Both the position numbers and the translations under genes were made by a program. From assembly GCF_002797935.1 (NCBI RefSeq), contig NZ_PGER01000001.1:2790001-2854000 (forward strand): a stretch of DNA of 64,000 nucleotides, written 5' to 3'. Source of the stretch: Flavobacterium sp. 1 (GTDB lineage Bacteria; Bacteroidota; Bacteroidia; Flavobacteriales; Flavobacteriaceae). Positions 9,016 to 17,273 of the stretch are shown in pieces; the stretch's first letter is position 1; the number at the start of each line of letters is the position of its first letter. Under the pieces are notes generated by a model that saw only the letters and a list, made by a program, of their open reading frames with translations, was not told where the DNA came from and did not search any database.

Positions 9016-9657
9016 ATGAAAATCGCAATTATCGGAGCCACAGGATTTGTAGGTTCAGCAATTTTAAATGAATTAGCAGACAGAAACCATGAACTGACTG
9101 CCATAGCAAGAACTCCAAAAGACACTCCAGAAGCTAAATGGATTGCCGTAGACATTTTTAATACAGATTCTTTGGCAGAAATCTTAAAAGGTCATGATGT
9201 GGTTGTTAATGCATACAACTCAGGCTGGACAAACCCAAACATTTACGATGATTTTATCAAAGGTTCAAAATCAATCCAAGAAGCAGTAAAAAAATCAGGA
9301 GTGAAACGGTTCATTACCATTGGTGGTGGCGGAAGTTTATTTGTTGCGCCAAATTTACAAGCTGTTGACACTCCAGACTTCCCAAAAGAATATTATGTTG
9401 CCGCTACAGCAGCAAGAGATTATTTGAACATTATTAAACAAGAAAAAGATTTAGATTGGGCATTTTTCAGCCCCGCTTTCGAAATGCACCAAGGAATTAC
9501 TACAGGACGAACAGGTAAGTATCGTTTAGGCTTAGAGAATCCGGTTTTTAACGATGAACAGCGAAGCATACTTTCGGTAGAAGATTTAGCAGTTGTTATT
9601 GCCGATGAAGTAGAAACTCCCAAACATCATCAAGTTCGTTTTACAGCGGCATATTAA
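9016..9657 (+). CDS. NAD(P)H-binding reductase, atypical SDR (YwnB/NmrA-like)
   Basis: 213 residues with an N-terminal Rossmann glycine motif GATGFVGSAIL, KWIAVDIFNTDSLAEILKGHDVVV and an SGVKRFITIGGGGSLF strand. It lacks a YxxxK catalytic pair, as in atypical SDRs related to BVR-B and NmrA. Probably a cytoplasmic NAD(P)-dependent reductase or quinone/flavin-type detoxification enzyme; the substrate is unknown. Regulation by the preceding Rrf2 repressor is supported by the shared operator. Confidence 0.8.
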   Translation: MKIAIIGATGFVGSAILNELADRNHELTAIARTPKDTPEAKWIAVDIFNTDSLAEILKGHDVVVNAYNSGWTNPNIYDDFIKGSKSIQEAVKKSGVKRFITIGGGGSLFVAPNLQAVDTPDFPKEYYVAATAARDYLNIIKQEKDLDWAFFSPAFEMHQGITTGRTGKYRLGLENPVFNDEQRSILSVEDLAVVIADEVETPKHHQVRFTAAY

Positions 9658-9730
9658 TCCCGTTTAGAAATATAAAATAATCCAATTCAATTTCCCTCTC
9701 CTTTGTTGAGGGATGGGATGAGGATAAATA

Positions 9731-9770
9731 AAAACAGTTTCAAAACAATTGCGTTTTTGAAACTGTTTTT
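9731..9770 (+). terminator. Terminator of the reductase gene
   Basis: A perfect 15-bp stem (9731-9745 with 9755-9769) with a 9-nt loop, ending in T. It lies inside the longest possible reading frame of meaB, which argues that the frame's hydrophobic N-terminus is not coding. Confidence 0.8.
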
Positions 9771-9807
9771 GTTTTCACTACTTTTACTTTTCAAAAAGAA
9801 AAGCATT

Positions 9808-10896
9808 TTGCCTAACAAAAAAAATAACCCAAGCGCTTTGAACGAAAAAGCCGGTGTTTCTTCTCAAGAAACAATCAGCTCAAATGCTATACGCCAAATT
9901 AAGGAATCCAGAAAAAAACAGCCTTCTGCAAAAGAATTAATTGACGGCATTTTGAAAGAAAACATAACGGCTCTCAGCCGTGCAATCACATTAATTGAAA
10001 GCACTAACCCTGCTCATCTGGAAAAGGCAACTGAAGTTATCAACGGCTGCTTGCCACATGCCAACAAATCAGTTCGAATAGGAATCACAGGTGTTCCTGG
10101 TGTTGGCAAAAGCACTTTTATCGAAGCTTTTGGCAAACATCTAACTAGTTTAGGTAAGAAAGTTGCTGTTCTTGCTGTAGATCCAAGCAGTACCATTTCG
10201 CACGGAAGTATACTCGGAGACAAAACCCGAATGGAAGAATTAGTGAAAGATAAAAATGCATTCATCCGACCCTCTGCATCTGGAGAAACTTTGGGAGGAG
10301 TTGCCCGAAAAACACGGGAAACCATAACACTGTGCGAAGCATGCGGTTTTGACATCATATTAATTGAAACCGTAGGCGTGGGGCAAAGCGAAACTGCCGT
10401 TCACAGCATGGCCGATTTCTTTTTACTGCTAAAAATTGCCGGTGCCGGCGATGAGCTTCAAGGCATAAAACGAGGCATTATGGAAATGGCAGATGCAGTG
10501 GTTATCAATAAAGCCGATGGAGATAATATAAAAAAAGCGCAATTGGCAAAAGTCGAATTCAACAGGGCATTACATCTATTTCACCCAAAAAAATCAGGAT
10601 GGATTCCTACTGTCGCTACCTGCAGCGCACTTACTCACGAAGGCATTGGAGCCGTTTGGCAAACTATCCTGGATTATCTTGAACTAGTCAATTCAAATCA
10701 TTATTTCGAAGAAAAGCGCAAGGAACAAAACCTGTTTTGGATGATGGAAACTATTAATGAACAATTAAAAGACAATTTTTACAATCATCCTGAAATTCAA
10801 AAACTCTTAACTTCAACTAAGAAAGCGGTTTCAACCGATGAAATTTCACCTTTTGCAGCCGCTCAATTATTATTAAAAAAATATTTTAAATTTTAA
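9808..10896 (+). CDS. meaB: MeaB/ArgK G-protein chaperone of methylmalonyl-CoA mutase
   Basis: GTPase of the SIMIBI class that protects and gates cofactor loading of B12-dependent methylmalonyl-CoA mutase. Visible motifs: P-loop GVPGVGKST, DPSSTISHGSILGDKTRM (switch), ETVGVGQSE (Walker B region) and NKAD for guanine. An N-terminal helical stretch and C-terminal dimerisation part give 362 residues from TTG 9808. I prefer this non-ATG start because the only upstream ATG (9718) would put the preceding terminator hairpin into the protein as 'SFKTIAFLKLFLFSLLLLF'. The mutase genes are not in this window. Confidence 0.85.
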   Translation: MPNKKNNPSALNEKAGVSSQETISSNAIRQIKESRKKQPSAKELIDGILKENITALSRAITLIESTNPAHLEKATEVINGCLPHANKSVRIGITGVPGVGKSTFIEAFGKHLTSLGKKVAVLAVDPSSTISHGSILGDKTRMEELVKDKNAFIRPSASGETLGGVARKTRETITLCEACGFDIILIETVGVGQSETAVHSMADFFLLLKIAGAGDELQGIKRGIMEMADAVVINKADGDNIKKAQLAKVEFNRALHLFHPKKSGWIPTVATCSALTHEGIGAVWQTILDYLELVNSNHYFEEKRKEQNLFWMMETINEQLKDNFYNHPEIQKLLTSTKKAVSTDEISPFAAAQLLLKKYFKF

Positions 10897-10952
10897 TTCT
10901 CTCTATGTAATATATTTAATAACAAACTTTTCTCAATCGAATACATTTTCAT

Positions 10953-11747
10953 TTAACGAATGTTGCCTACTGAATTTTTAGCCGTATCATGTTTTGTTTT
11001 CAGTAGCCCTTTCTCAATAGTAAAACCAATGCGGACTTGAGTTTTTAATGTGTCTTTTAAACCCAAATTTGTTTTTTCGGCTATCACAAATGTTAATTGA
11101 TATTCGCCATCAAGTAAATCTAATACTGCATTATTTTCGTTATCATTAATTTTCAAAACTTTTTTTTCTGAATCTGAATTTACAGTTCGTCCGGTAGTGG
11201 CATACGAAGCTGCTGCGGCTCCACTGCCGCCGCCAGCTAAATTACCCACACTCGAAACTGCTGCTGAAATAATCGATCCGCCAGGCAAAGCACCACCCAA
11301 TAAAGATGCCCCTTGTGCCAAAGCGCCACCAGCCGCATGTAAACCTTGATTTACTTTTTCTCCAAAAGCAACGCATTCATTACTGTTCAATTCCTTAATA
11401 CTCTTATCCGTTGTATTGACTCTATAGCCTTCATTGGAAGGGAATAAAACAATACATCCGCCTTCAGCTAATATCACATTTATTTTTCCAGAATTTACTT
11501 TTTCACCAAAAGTGGCTCCCTGTGTCTGCTTTGCGACAGTAACATTCATCGAAATTCTATTTGGCATTCCGTTACTGTTTATACCATTTATATTACTTTT
11601 TTGAGCAGAATCACCTAAAGTGCTTTCCAAACCGGAACTGGATTTATTAATTTTTTCCTTTACTATTTTGGTTTCTTGTCCTTTTACATTTGCCAAACAA
11701 AACAATACCATTGCTGCTGCAAAAAAAGTTGTTTTAAGATTTTTCAT
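10953..11747 (-). CDS. Secreted protein of unknown function
   Basis: 264 residues with a signal peptide (MKNLKTTFFAAAMVLFCLANVKGQ). The middle is glycine/alanine-rich (AAGGALAQGASLLGGALPGGS...NLAGGGSGAAAASYATTGR) and could form a flexible or hydrophobic hairpin segment. Flanking parts look beta-rich, with two FGEKVN segments (ATFGEKVNSGKI and VAFGEKVNQGLH). I do not recognise the family. It stands alone between meaB and the epimerase gene. Confidence 0.65.
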   Translation of the reverse strand: MKNLKTTFFAAAMVLFCLANVKGQETKIVKEKINKSSSGLESTLGDSAQKSNINGINSNGMPNRISMNVTVAKQTQGATFGEKVNSGKINVILAEGGCIVLFPSNEGYRVNTTDKSIKELNSNECVAFGEKVNQGLHAAGGALAQGASLLGGALPGGSIISAAVSSVGNLAGGGSGAAAASYATTGRTVNSDSEKKVLKINDNENNAVLDLLDGEYQLTFVIAEKTNLGLKDTLKTQVRIGFTIEKGLLKTKHDTAKNSVGNIR

Positions 11748-11907
11748 ATCGCTTCACTTTAAAGATTTATTATAGATAAACAAAGTCTAATTTTTGTTAC
11801 CCTCTTTTACTTTTAAAATCAACATTATTACAAAAAACTGAAAATTAAGATATTAAAGTTACAACTATTTCATCAGACAGTTGCTTTAATGTCTAGCATC
11901 TTAAAAT

Positions 11908-11948
11908 AAAAAAACTGCAAAAGCTGTTTATCCAACTTTTGCAGTTTA
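11908..11948 (-). terminator. Terminator of the epimerase gene
   Basis: Arms AAAACTGCAAAAG (11911-11923) and CTTTTGCAGTTT (11936-11947) pair; on the minus strand the stem is followed by a T-rich run. It lies 17 bp past the epimerase stop. Confidence 0.7.
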
Positions 11949-11964
11949 TATACAAAACAAGTTA

Positions 11965-12906
11965 CTATAAAAAATTATCCTGATACCATTGCACTTGTTC
12001 TTTCAAACCTTCGTGCAAACTGGTTTTTGGATGGTATCCCAATAACTTTCTGGCTTTATCAATCACTGCTTTAGTTCTTAACTGATCGCCGCTCCTAGCC
12101 TCCACAATTTGCAGGTCAATTTTTTTATTTAAAATTTGCTCAACAATTTCAATACCATGCTGCGTTGTATTTTCTTCTTCTGTCCCCAAATTGATAATTT
12201 CATTGTTAATTATATCTTCCTTACCAATGACGCTTACCACACCATCCACAATATCCTGGACATACGTAAAACTCCGTAAATGATTTTCACTGCCCTTAAA
12301 CAAAGGAAAAGAAACATCATGTAATGCATTTGCTATTAGCTTGGTATATAACTTCTCGGGTCTTTCTCTTGGTCCATAAACAGAATACAATCTCAAAGAA
12401 CAAGCTTTTAATTGCCCAAGTCTGCTGCTTTCTAAAACCAATTGCTCCGCTGCCAATTTAGTCACACCATAATGAGAAACGGGAGTTGGAGGAACTGATT
12501 CATCAAAAGTCGCATTCATGCCATAAATTGAGGAAGTAGCTATATTTACAAAAAGATTTAAATTTTTATTTTTTAAAGCAAAATCAAGTAAATTTTTGGT
12601 TCCAACAACATTGTTTCCTAAGTAATCTTCAAAACTGGAAATTGCAGAAATCCCAGGCTGCGCGGCAAAATGAAAAATATAATTAAAATCTGTTGGTAAT
12701 GCTTGAAGCTGTTCAATAAACCGCAAATCTATTTTCTCAATCACGATCCCTTTTACCTCCAAAGCTTTTGCATTTAAGTCTTTTAAAGATACATCGTAAT
12801 AATCTGAAAAATTATCCAAACCGACCACATCATTTCCAAGTGATTTCAGCCTTTCAGCAACATGTGAACCAATGTATCCTGCTGCACCTGTAACTAATAT
12901 TTTCAT
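11965..12906 (-). CDS. NAD-dependent nucleotide-sugar epimerase/dehydratase
   Basis: 313 residues, extended SDR. N-terminal NAD motif GAAGYIGSH, TSSIYG strand and the catalytic YxxxK pair in SHYGVTKLAAEQ; GPRERPEKLYTKLI and the C-terminal GYHPKTSLHEGL are typical of UDP-glucuronate/UDP-glucose 4-epimerase relatives. It interconverts sugar nucleotides in the cytoplasm; the sugar is not determined. It is divergent, across 131 bp, from a glycosyltransferase operon and may make that operon's donor sugar. Confidence 0.82.
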   Translation of the reverse strand: MKILVTGAAGYIGSHVAERLKSLGNDVVGLDNFSDYYDVSLKDLNAKALEVKGIVIEKIDLRFIEQLQALPTDFNYIFHFAAQPGISAISSFEDYLGNNVVGTKNLLDFALKNKNLNLFVNIATSSIYGMNATFDESVPPTPVSHYGVTKLAAEQLVLESSRLGQLKACSLRLYSVYGPRERPEKLYTKLIANALHDVSFPLFKGSENHLRSFTYVQDIVDGVVSVIGKEDIINNEIINLGTEEENTTQHGIEIVEQILNKKIDLQIVEARSGDQLRTKAVIDKARKLLGYHPKTSLHEGLKEQVQWYQDNFL

Positions 12907-13012
12907 AAATAAAAATTTTACATATCATATAAAAGTAAGAATAAACATTATTATCTTTACCTAATAGCTTGAATTTTAATAAAAATTTAATCTAGCTCTT
13001 CTTAAAATAAAA

Positions 13013-13020
13013 TACTTTTG
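13013..13020 (+). promoter_or_regulatory. Candidate -7 box of the GT2 operon
   Basis: TACTTTTG matches TAnnTTTG and lies 17 bp before the ATG of the GT2 gene. No convincing -33 element was found. Confidence 0.5.
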
Positions 13021-13037
13021 TAAAAATTCCATCAGTT

Positions 13038-13751
13038 ATGAGTTTTGAATTAACAATCATTATACCAGTTTATAACGAACAAGACAACCTGAATCGTGTA
13101 CATCAAGAAATGAAACAGTTCTTGAGCATCGCTAAAAAAAAGACAAAAATTCTATTTGTCAACGACGGTTCCAAAGACAACAGCCAATCGCTTATTGAAA
13201 AAATCTGTGAAGACAATGAAGAGTTTACCTTTATTTCTTTTGAAAAAAACGCAGGTCTAAGCGCGGCCATAAAAGCTGGTTTTGATTATACAGATACTCC
13301 TTGGGTTGGCTACATAGATGCCGATTTGCAGACTGCTCCCGAAGATTTTAATATACTAATGAAATATGCAGAGGATTTTGACTTGGTTACCGGAGTAAGA
13401 TCGAACCGAAAAGATTCTTTTACAAAAAATATGTCTTCAAAAATTGCCAATGGCATTCGAAGAGCTTTTACCAATGACGGTATGGACGATACTGGCTGTC
13501 CCTTGAAAATTATCCGTACAGATATGGCTAAAAGAATCCCAATGTTTAATGGTCTGCACCGCTTTTTACCGGCTATGATTTTGCTTCAAAACGGAAAAGT
13601 CAAACAAACTCCAGTAAGGCATTTTCAAAGAATAGCCGGTGTATCCAAATTCAATCTATGGAATCGTTTATTAGGACCGCTTCAAGATTGTTTTGCCTAT
13701 TTGTGGATGAAGAAAAAATATATTAATTACAGTGTAGCAAAACAAGGGTAA
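13038..13751 (+). CDS. GT2-family polyprenyl-phosphate sugar transferase
   Basis: 237 residues. GT-A fold with IIIPVYNEQDNL at the N-terminus, FVNDGSKDNS, and the metal-binding DADLQTAPED; GVRSNRKDSF matches the dolichol/undecaprenyl-phosphate glycosyltransferase branch (ArnC, DPM1-like). It lacks the two C-terminal membrane helices of ArnC. Likely loads a sugar from a nucleotide donor onto undecaprenyl phosphate at the inner face of the inner membrane. Its TAA overlaps the next ATG by one base (TAATG), so translation is coupled. Confidence 0.85.
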   Translation: MSFELTIIIPVYNEQDNLNRVHQEMKQFLSIAKKKTKILFVNDGSKDNSQSLIEKICEDNEEFTFISFEKNAGLSAAIKAGFDYTDTPWVGYIDADLQTAPEDFNILMKYAEDFDLVTGVRSNRKDSFTKNMSSKIANGIRRAFTNDGMDDTGCPLKIIRTDMAKRIPMFNGLHRFLPAMILLQNGKVKQTPVRHFQRIAGVSKFNLWNRLLGPLQDCFAYLWMKKKYINYSVAKQG

Positions 13752-14383
13752 TGAATAAAATTATCATTTATTCGATAGGATTCATTGCCCAAATTTTGTT
13801 TTCGAGCAGAATGATACTGCAGTGGATTATTTCTGAAAAAAACAAAAAAATCCTAACTCCAGTTTTGTTTTGGGAAATCAGCTTATTTGCTTCTTTTTTG
13901 CTATTTGTATACGGCTATTTAAGACATGATTTCTCGATTATGTTAGGCCAAACTATTACGTATTATATTTACATTCGTAACATTCAGCTTCAAAACGATT
14001 GGAAAAAATTACATATACTTTTAAGATGGTTTGTACTTCTTTTTCCTTTTTTTATTGTTGGATATGGTTATAATAACAACGTGATTGATGTAGATTTCTT
14101 GTTTAAAAACGAATCCATGCCAAAATGGCTGCTTTGGACAGGCATTACAGGTCAAGTATTATTTACATTACGATTTATTTATCAATGGCTTTATTCTGAA
14201 AAGAAAAAAGACTCTGTCCTGCCGTTGGGCTTTTGGATTATCAGTCTGACAGGATCGCTTATTATTTTTATTTATGCAATAATCCGTAAAGACCCTGTAT
14301 TATTAGCAGGTCATGCCATAGGTTTAGTCATTTATTCAAGAAATATAATAATCATAAAAAAGGATGGCAAAATTAATTCATAA
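13751..14383 (+). CDS. Membrane protein with two tandem LAB_N domains (flippase candidate)
   Basis: 210 residues, about six membrane helices. It is an internal duplication: 'GFIAQILFSSRMILQWIISE' in the first half matches 'GITGQVLFTLRFIYQWLYSE' in the second, and each half continues with a FWxISLxxSxxxFxY segment and a positively charged loop. This is the LAB_N fold (found at the N-terminus of some lipid-A disaccharide synthases). Function unproven. Sitting between a polyprenyl-phosphate GT2 and a GT39, the simplest reading is flipping of the lipid-linked sugar, like ArnE/F. It overlaps both neighbours. Confidence 0.75.
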   Translation: MNKIIIYSIGFIAQILFSSRMILQWIISEKNKKILTPVLFWEISLFASFLLFVYGYLRHDFSIMLGQTITYYIYIRNIQLQNDWKKLHILLRWFVLLFPFFIVGYGYNNNVIDVDFLFKNESMPKWLLWTGITGQVLFTLRFIYQWLYSEKKKDSVLPLGFWIISLTGSLIIFIYAIIRKDPVLLAGHAIGLVIYSRNIIIIKKDGKINS

Positions 14384-15998
14384 TTACACTTTTTGGCTTT
14401 TCATAGTAGCCTCTTTGATGCTTTTTCCCCATTTGGATGTTATTGAAACCAACATCATGGAGTCCCGTAACTTTATAACGGCCAGAGAAATGGCAACTCA
14501 TAATCACTGGATACTAACGACTTTAAATGATTTGCCCCGTTATGAAAAACCGCCGTTACCAACTTGGCTAACTGCCGTTTCAGGAATGTTTTTTGGCTTT
14601 GACAGTATTTACGGCATGCGTTTGCCTGTTGTTTTAATTACATTGCTGCTTGTTTTTGGCACTTTTAAACTTTCTGAAAAAATGGGTTTATCCCAAAAAC
14701 AAAGTTTCCACAACGGGCTTATATTAGTCACCTCTTTTTACATCTATTTTGCAGGAAGAGACAATCAATGGGATATGTACACTCATAGTTTTATGATAAT
14801 CTGCATATTGTTTTTATGGAATTTGCTGAATGATTCTAAAAAGCCTCTTTTTAATTCTGTAATGGCTGGGTTATTTTTTGGTCTCTCCTTTTTAAGCAAA
14901 GGACCAATTTCAGTATATGCGCTGTTAATACCGTTTTTAATTGCTTATGGATTTACTTATAAATTTCAATTAAAAGACAAAAAAATATACCTCACACTCA
15001 TTCTTCTGATAGGCATAATTATTGGTTTGTCCTGGCCTTTATATGTAAAATGGGCTGATCCTGCAACCTATTTAAAAGTCACCAAACTTGAAAGCAGCCG
15101 ATGGGGAAACTACAACACCAGGCATTTTTATTATTACTGGAGCTTTTTTACCCAAAGCGGTATTTGGACAGTTCCAGCTTTTATAGCTTTAATTTATCCG
15201 TATTTAAAAAACAGAGTCAGCAATTTGAAAACCTATCAGTTTACGCTGATATGGACATTAGCCTCAGTAGTATTACTTTCAATTGTACCCGAAAAAAAAT
15301 CAAGATATTTATTGCCTGTCTTAATTCCTATGGCTTTAAACACTGGGTTCTATATTGAATACTTAGTAAATCATTTCAAAAACATCAGTGCAAAAAAAGA
15401 AAAAGGAATTGTTTATTTTGCTTTTGGACTTATCACCCTTATCTGCTTCGCTATTCCAGTTGTGATTTTCATCAAAGTAAAAAATGATTTTGCAGGTTAT
15501 GAATTTTGGCTGATTGGATTAACTCTTTCATTATTTACAATAGGCTGTTTATTGTTTACCTATCTAAAAAACAAAAATTTCACAAAAGTATTTTATGGCG
15601 TAATAGCTGTACAAGTGGCAGTGGTTGCCTTTGGTATTCCATTTACCAAACTTATTTTAAAAAATCCAGATTATGCCAGTGCTAAAGCAATTAGGGACAA
15701 TGAAAAAAATCTGGGAATTAAAACCTATGAGCTGAATGCATTTACTCCCGAAATAATTTGGGATTATGGATTTAGCATGCCTATACTGTTAAATGAAAAA
15801 ACCAAAAAACTAAACTTACCTGTTGAGGATAAATTTGGTTTATTGGCTTTTAAAACTGACAGCGTTACTGCAAAAAAAGAATTTAGCAGTTATAATTTAA
15901 AAGAGTCTTCTTATATAGATTTGAATCATGTTCCAAAAGGTTCAAAGAAACATAACGACCGATTGACAAGAATATACTATATCGTTACGAAGAAATAA
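14364..15998 (+). CDS. GT39-family membrane glycosyltransferase (ArnT/PMT-like)
   Basis: 544 residues with about 10-12 membrane helices. The first periplasmic loop carries the acidic/basic pattern of the family (ETNIMESRNFITAREMATHNHWI..., YEKPPLPTW) that binds polyprenyl-phosphate sugar. Such enzymes move a sugar from undecaprenyl phosphate to lipid A, a protein or a glycan on the periplasmic side. The start overlaps the LAB_N gene by 20 bases. The last codons form part of a palindrome shared with the converging small gene. Confidence 0.83.
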   Translation: MAKLIHNYTFWLFIVASLMLFPHLDVIETNIMESRNFITAREMATHNHWILTTLNDLPRYEKPPLPTWLTAVSGMFFGFDSIYGMRLPVVLITLLLVFGTFKLSEKMGLSQKQSFHNGLILVTSFYIYFAGRDNQWDMYTHSFMIICILFLWNLLNDSKKPLFNSVMAGLFFGLSFLSKGPISVYALLIPFLIAYGFTYKFQLKDKKIYLTLILLIGIIIGLSWPLYVKWADPATYLKVTKLESSRWGNYNTRHFYYYWSFFTQSGIWTVPAFIALIYPYLKNRVSNLKTYQFTLIWTLASVVLLSIVPEKKSRYLLPVLIPMALNTGFYIEYLVNHFKNISAKKEKGIVYFAFGLITLICFAIPVVIFIKVKNDFAGYEFWLIGLTLSLFTIGCLLFTYLKNKNFTKVFYGVIAVQVAVVAFGIPFTKLILKNPDYASAKAIRDNEKNLGIKTYELNAFTPEIIWDYGFSMPILLNEKTKKLNLPVEDKFGLLAFKTDSVTAKKEFSSYNLKESSYIDLNHVPKGSKKHNDRLTRIYYIVTKK

Positions 15999-16010
15999 TT
16001 ATTCTTCGTA
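15986..16010. terminator. Palindrome at the junction of two converging genes
   Basis: TACGAAGAA (15986-15994) and TTCTTCGTA (16002-16010) are perfect inverted arms with a 7-nt loop holding both stop codons, which touch without a spacer. It may end transcription both ways, but the T tract is short. Confidence 0.45.
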
Positions 16011-16226
16011 GCGGATTATTTCCCTATCATAAAACTCATTGGCAAGAACAATAAGCCCTTCCATTTCGGCATTCAACTCGGCTTCATCAAGATCTTCCGC
16101 TTCTTCCATGAATTCTACTTCATCGTCTTTCAGATTGATAATAAATCTTGGGTAATCCAAGTGAATGATAAAAATATCATCTGGAAAATCGGTATTGTCG
16201 CCTAGTAAAAATTTTGGTAATTCCAT
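15999..16226 (-). CDS. Small acidic conserved protein of unknown function
   Basis: 75 residues, strongly acidic in the second half (DDEVEFMEEAEDLDEAELNAEMEG), beginning MELPKFLLGDNTDFPDDIFIIH. No signal peptide or membrane helix. I believe similar small proteins are common in Flavobacteriia but know no function. It lies 69 bp downstream of the SPFH gene on the same strand and may share its transcript. Confidence 0.7.
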   Translation of the reverse strand: MELPKFLLGDNTDFPDDIFIIHLDYPRFIINLKDDEVEFMEEAEDLDEAELNAEMEGLIVLANEFYDREIIRYEE

Positions 16227-16295
16227 GTTTTAAAGTTTAATCGTTTATTGTTTATTCGGTAAACGGTTAAACAAATAACCGTTTAACCAAAAAAA

Positions 16296-17204
16296 TTATT
16301 TATCCGACAAAATAACTGGGGCACTTCCTTTTCCATTCATAAAAATAATTTTGGAATTTGGTGAAGCTGCTAGTTCTTTTTGTGCTTTAATCTGTTCATA
16401 TTGCAGTTGCTTATCCGTCAATCCTAGAGAAATAATTCTTTGATAATCGGCAATACCCTGTGCTTCTACTCGTTTGCGTTCGGCTTCCTGTTTTTCTTTT
16501 TGAAGCACGAATGTCATTTTTTGGGCATCCTGCTCGGCATTAATTTTACTTTCTATCGATTTTTTCACCGAAATCGGAAGATCAATATTTCGAATCAACA
16601 ATTGTTCCAATACCAAGCCTCTGGTTTTAAAATCAGTTTCTATGCTCTTAAAAATTCGTCCCTGAAATTCATTTCTTTTAGTCGAATACAAAGCCACAGC
16701 ATCATAAAAAACAGCGTTGTCCCTTATTCTGGTCCTAGTGATTGGTCTCACAATTTTATCGGTATAATCCACCCCTATATTCTTAAAAATCTTTGGAGCA
16801 TCACCAGGAACAACACGATACAAAACAGTCAAATCAATAACCACTTCCAATCCGTCATTGGACAAAACACGAATGGCATCGTCTCCTTCCTGAGCACCTT
16901 CGCCGTGAACCGCAGACATGGTGTAATTTTGAGTTTGAATATCAAATTCTGTAATATCCAAAAGAGGGTTTATAATATGCAGACCGCTTTCTAACACTCC
17001 TGAATCTACACTTCCATAAAGTGATTTCACTCCGACTTTTCCTGCATCAATTTGCTTGAACATAGAAGAGAACAATCCTAAAACAATTAGAATAAACCCA
17101 AAAATTCTAAATAAACCAGTAAATTTAGAAATCGGATTAGCCTTATTGTTCAATATAAATCCAAGAATCAGTAAAATTACTCCAAGAATAATAAATAGTA
17201 TCAT
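16296..17204 (-). CDS. SPFH/prohibitin-family membrane protein
   Basis: 302 residues. One or two N-terminal hydrophobic segments (ILFIILGVILLILGFIL and FRIFGFILIVLGLFSSMF), then the SPFH domain (DAGKVGVKSLYGSVDSGVLESGLHIINPL...), a coiled-coil region (INAEQDAQKMTFVLQKEKQEAERKRVEAQGIADYQRI) and a short tail. Prohibitin-like proteins form large rings at membranes and often influence FtsH protease; no partner is next to it. Confidence 0.85.
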   Translation of the reverse strand: MILFIILGVILLILGFILNNKANPISKFTGLFRIFGFILIVLGLFSSMFKQIDAGKVGVKSLYGSVDSGVLESGLHIINPLLDITEFDIQTQNYTMSAVHGEGAQEGDDAIRVLSNDGLEVVIDLTVLYRVVPGDAPKIFKNIGVDYTDKIVRPITRTRIRDNAVFYDAVALYSTKRNEFQGRIFKSIETDFKTRGLVLEQLLIRNIDLPISVKKSIESKINAEQDAQKMTFVLQKEKQEAERKRVEAQGIADYQRIISLGLTDKQLQYEQIKAQKELAASPNSKIIFMNGKGSAPVILSDK

Positions 17205-17273
17205 TTTATAGTTTTTTAATTGGTACGGTGATTATACGTTAAAACCAATTATAAGTTACATTCTTACAAACAC

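Noticed and set aside
16440..16994. 184-codon plus-strand ORF
   Set aside because: Antisense to the SPFH gene; shadow frame.
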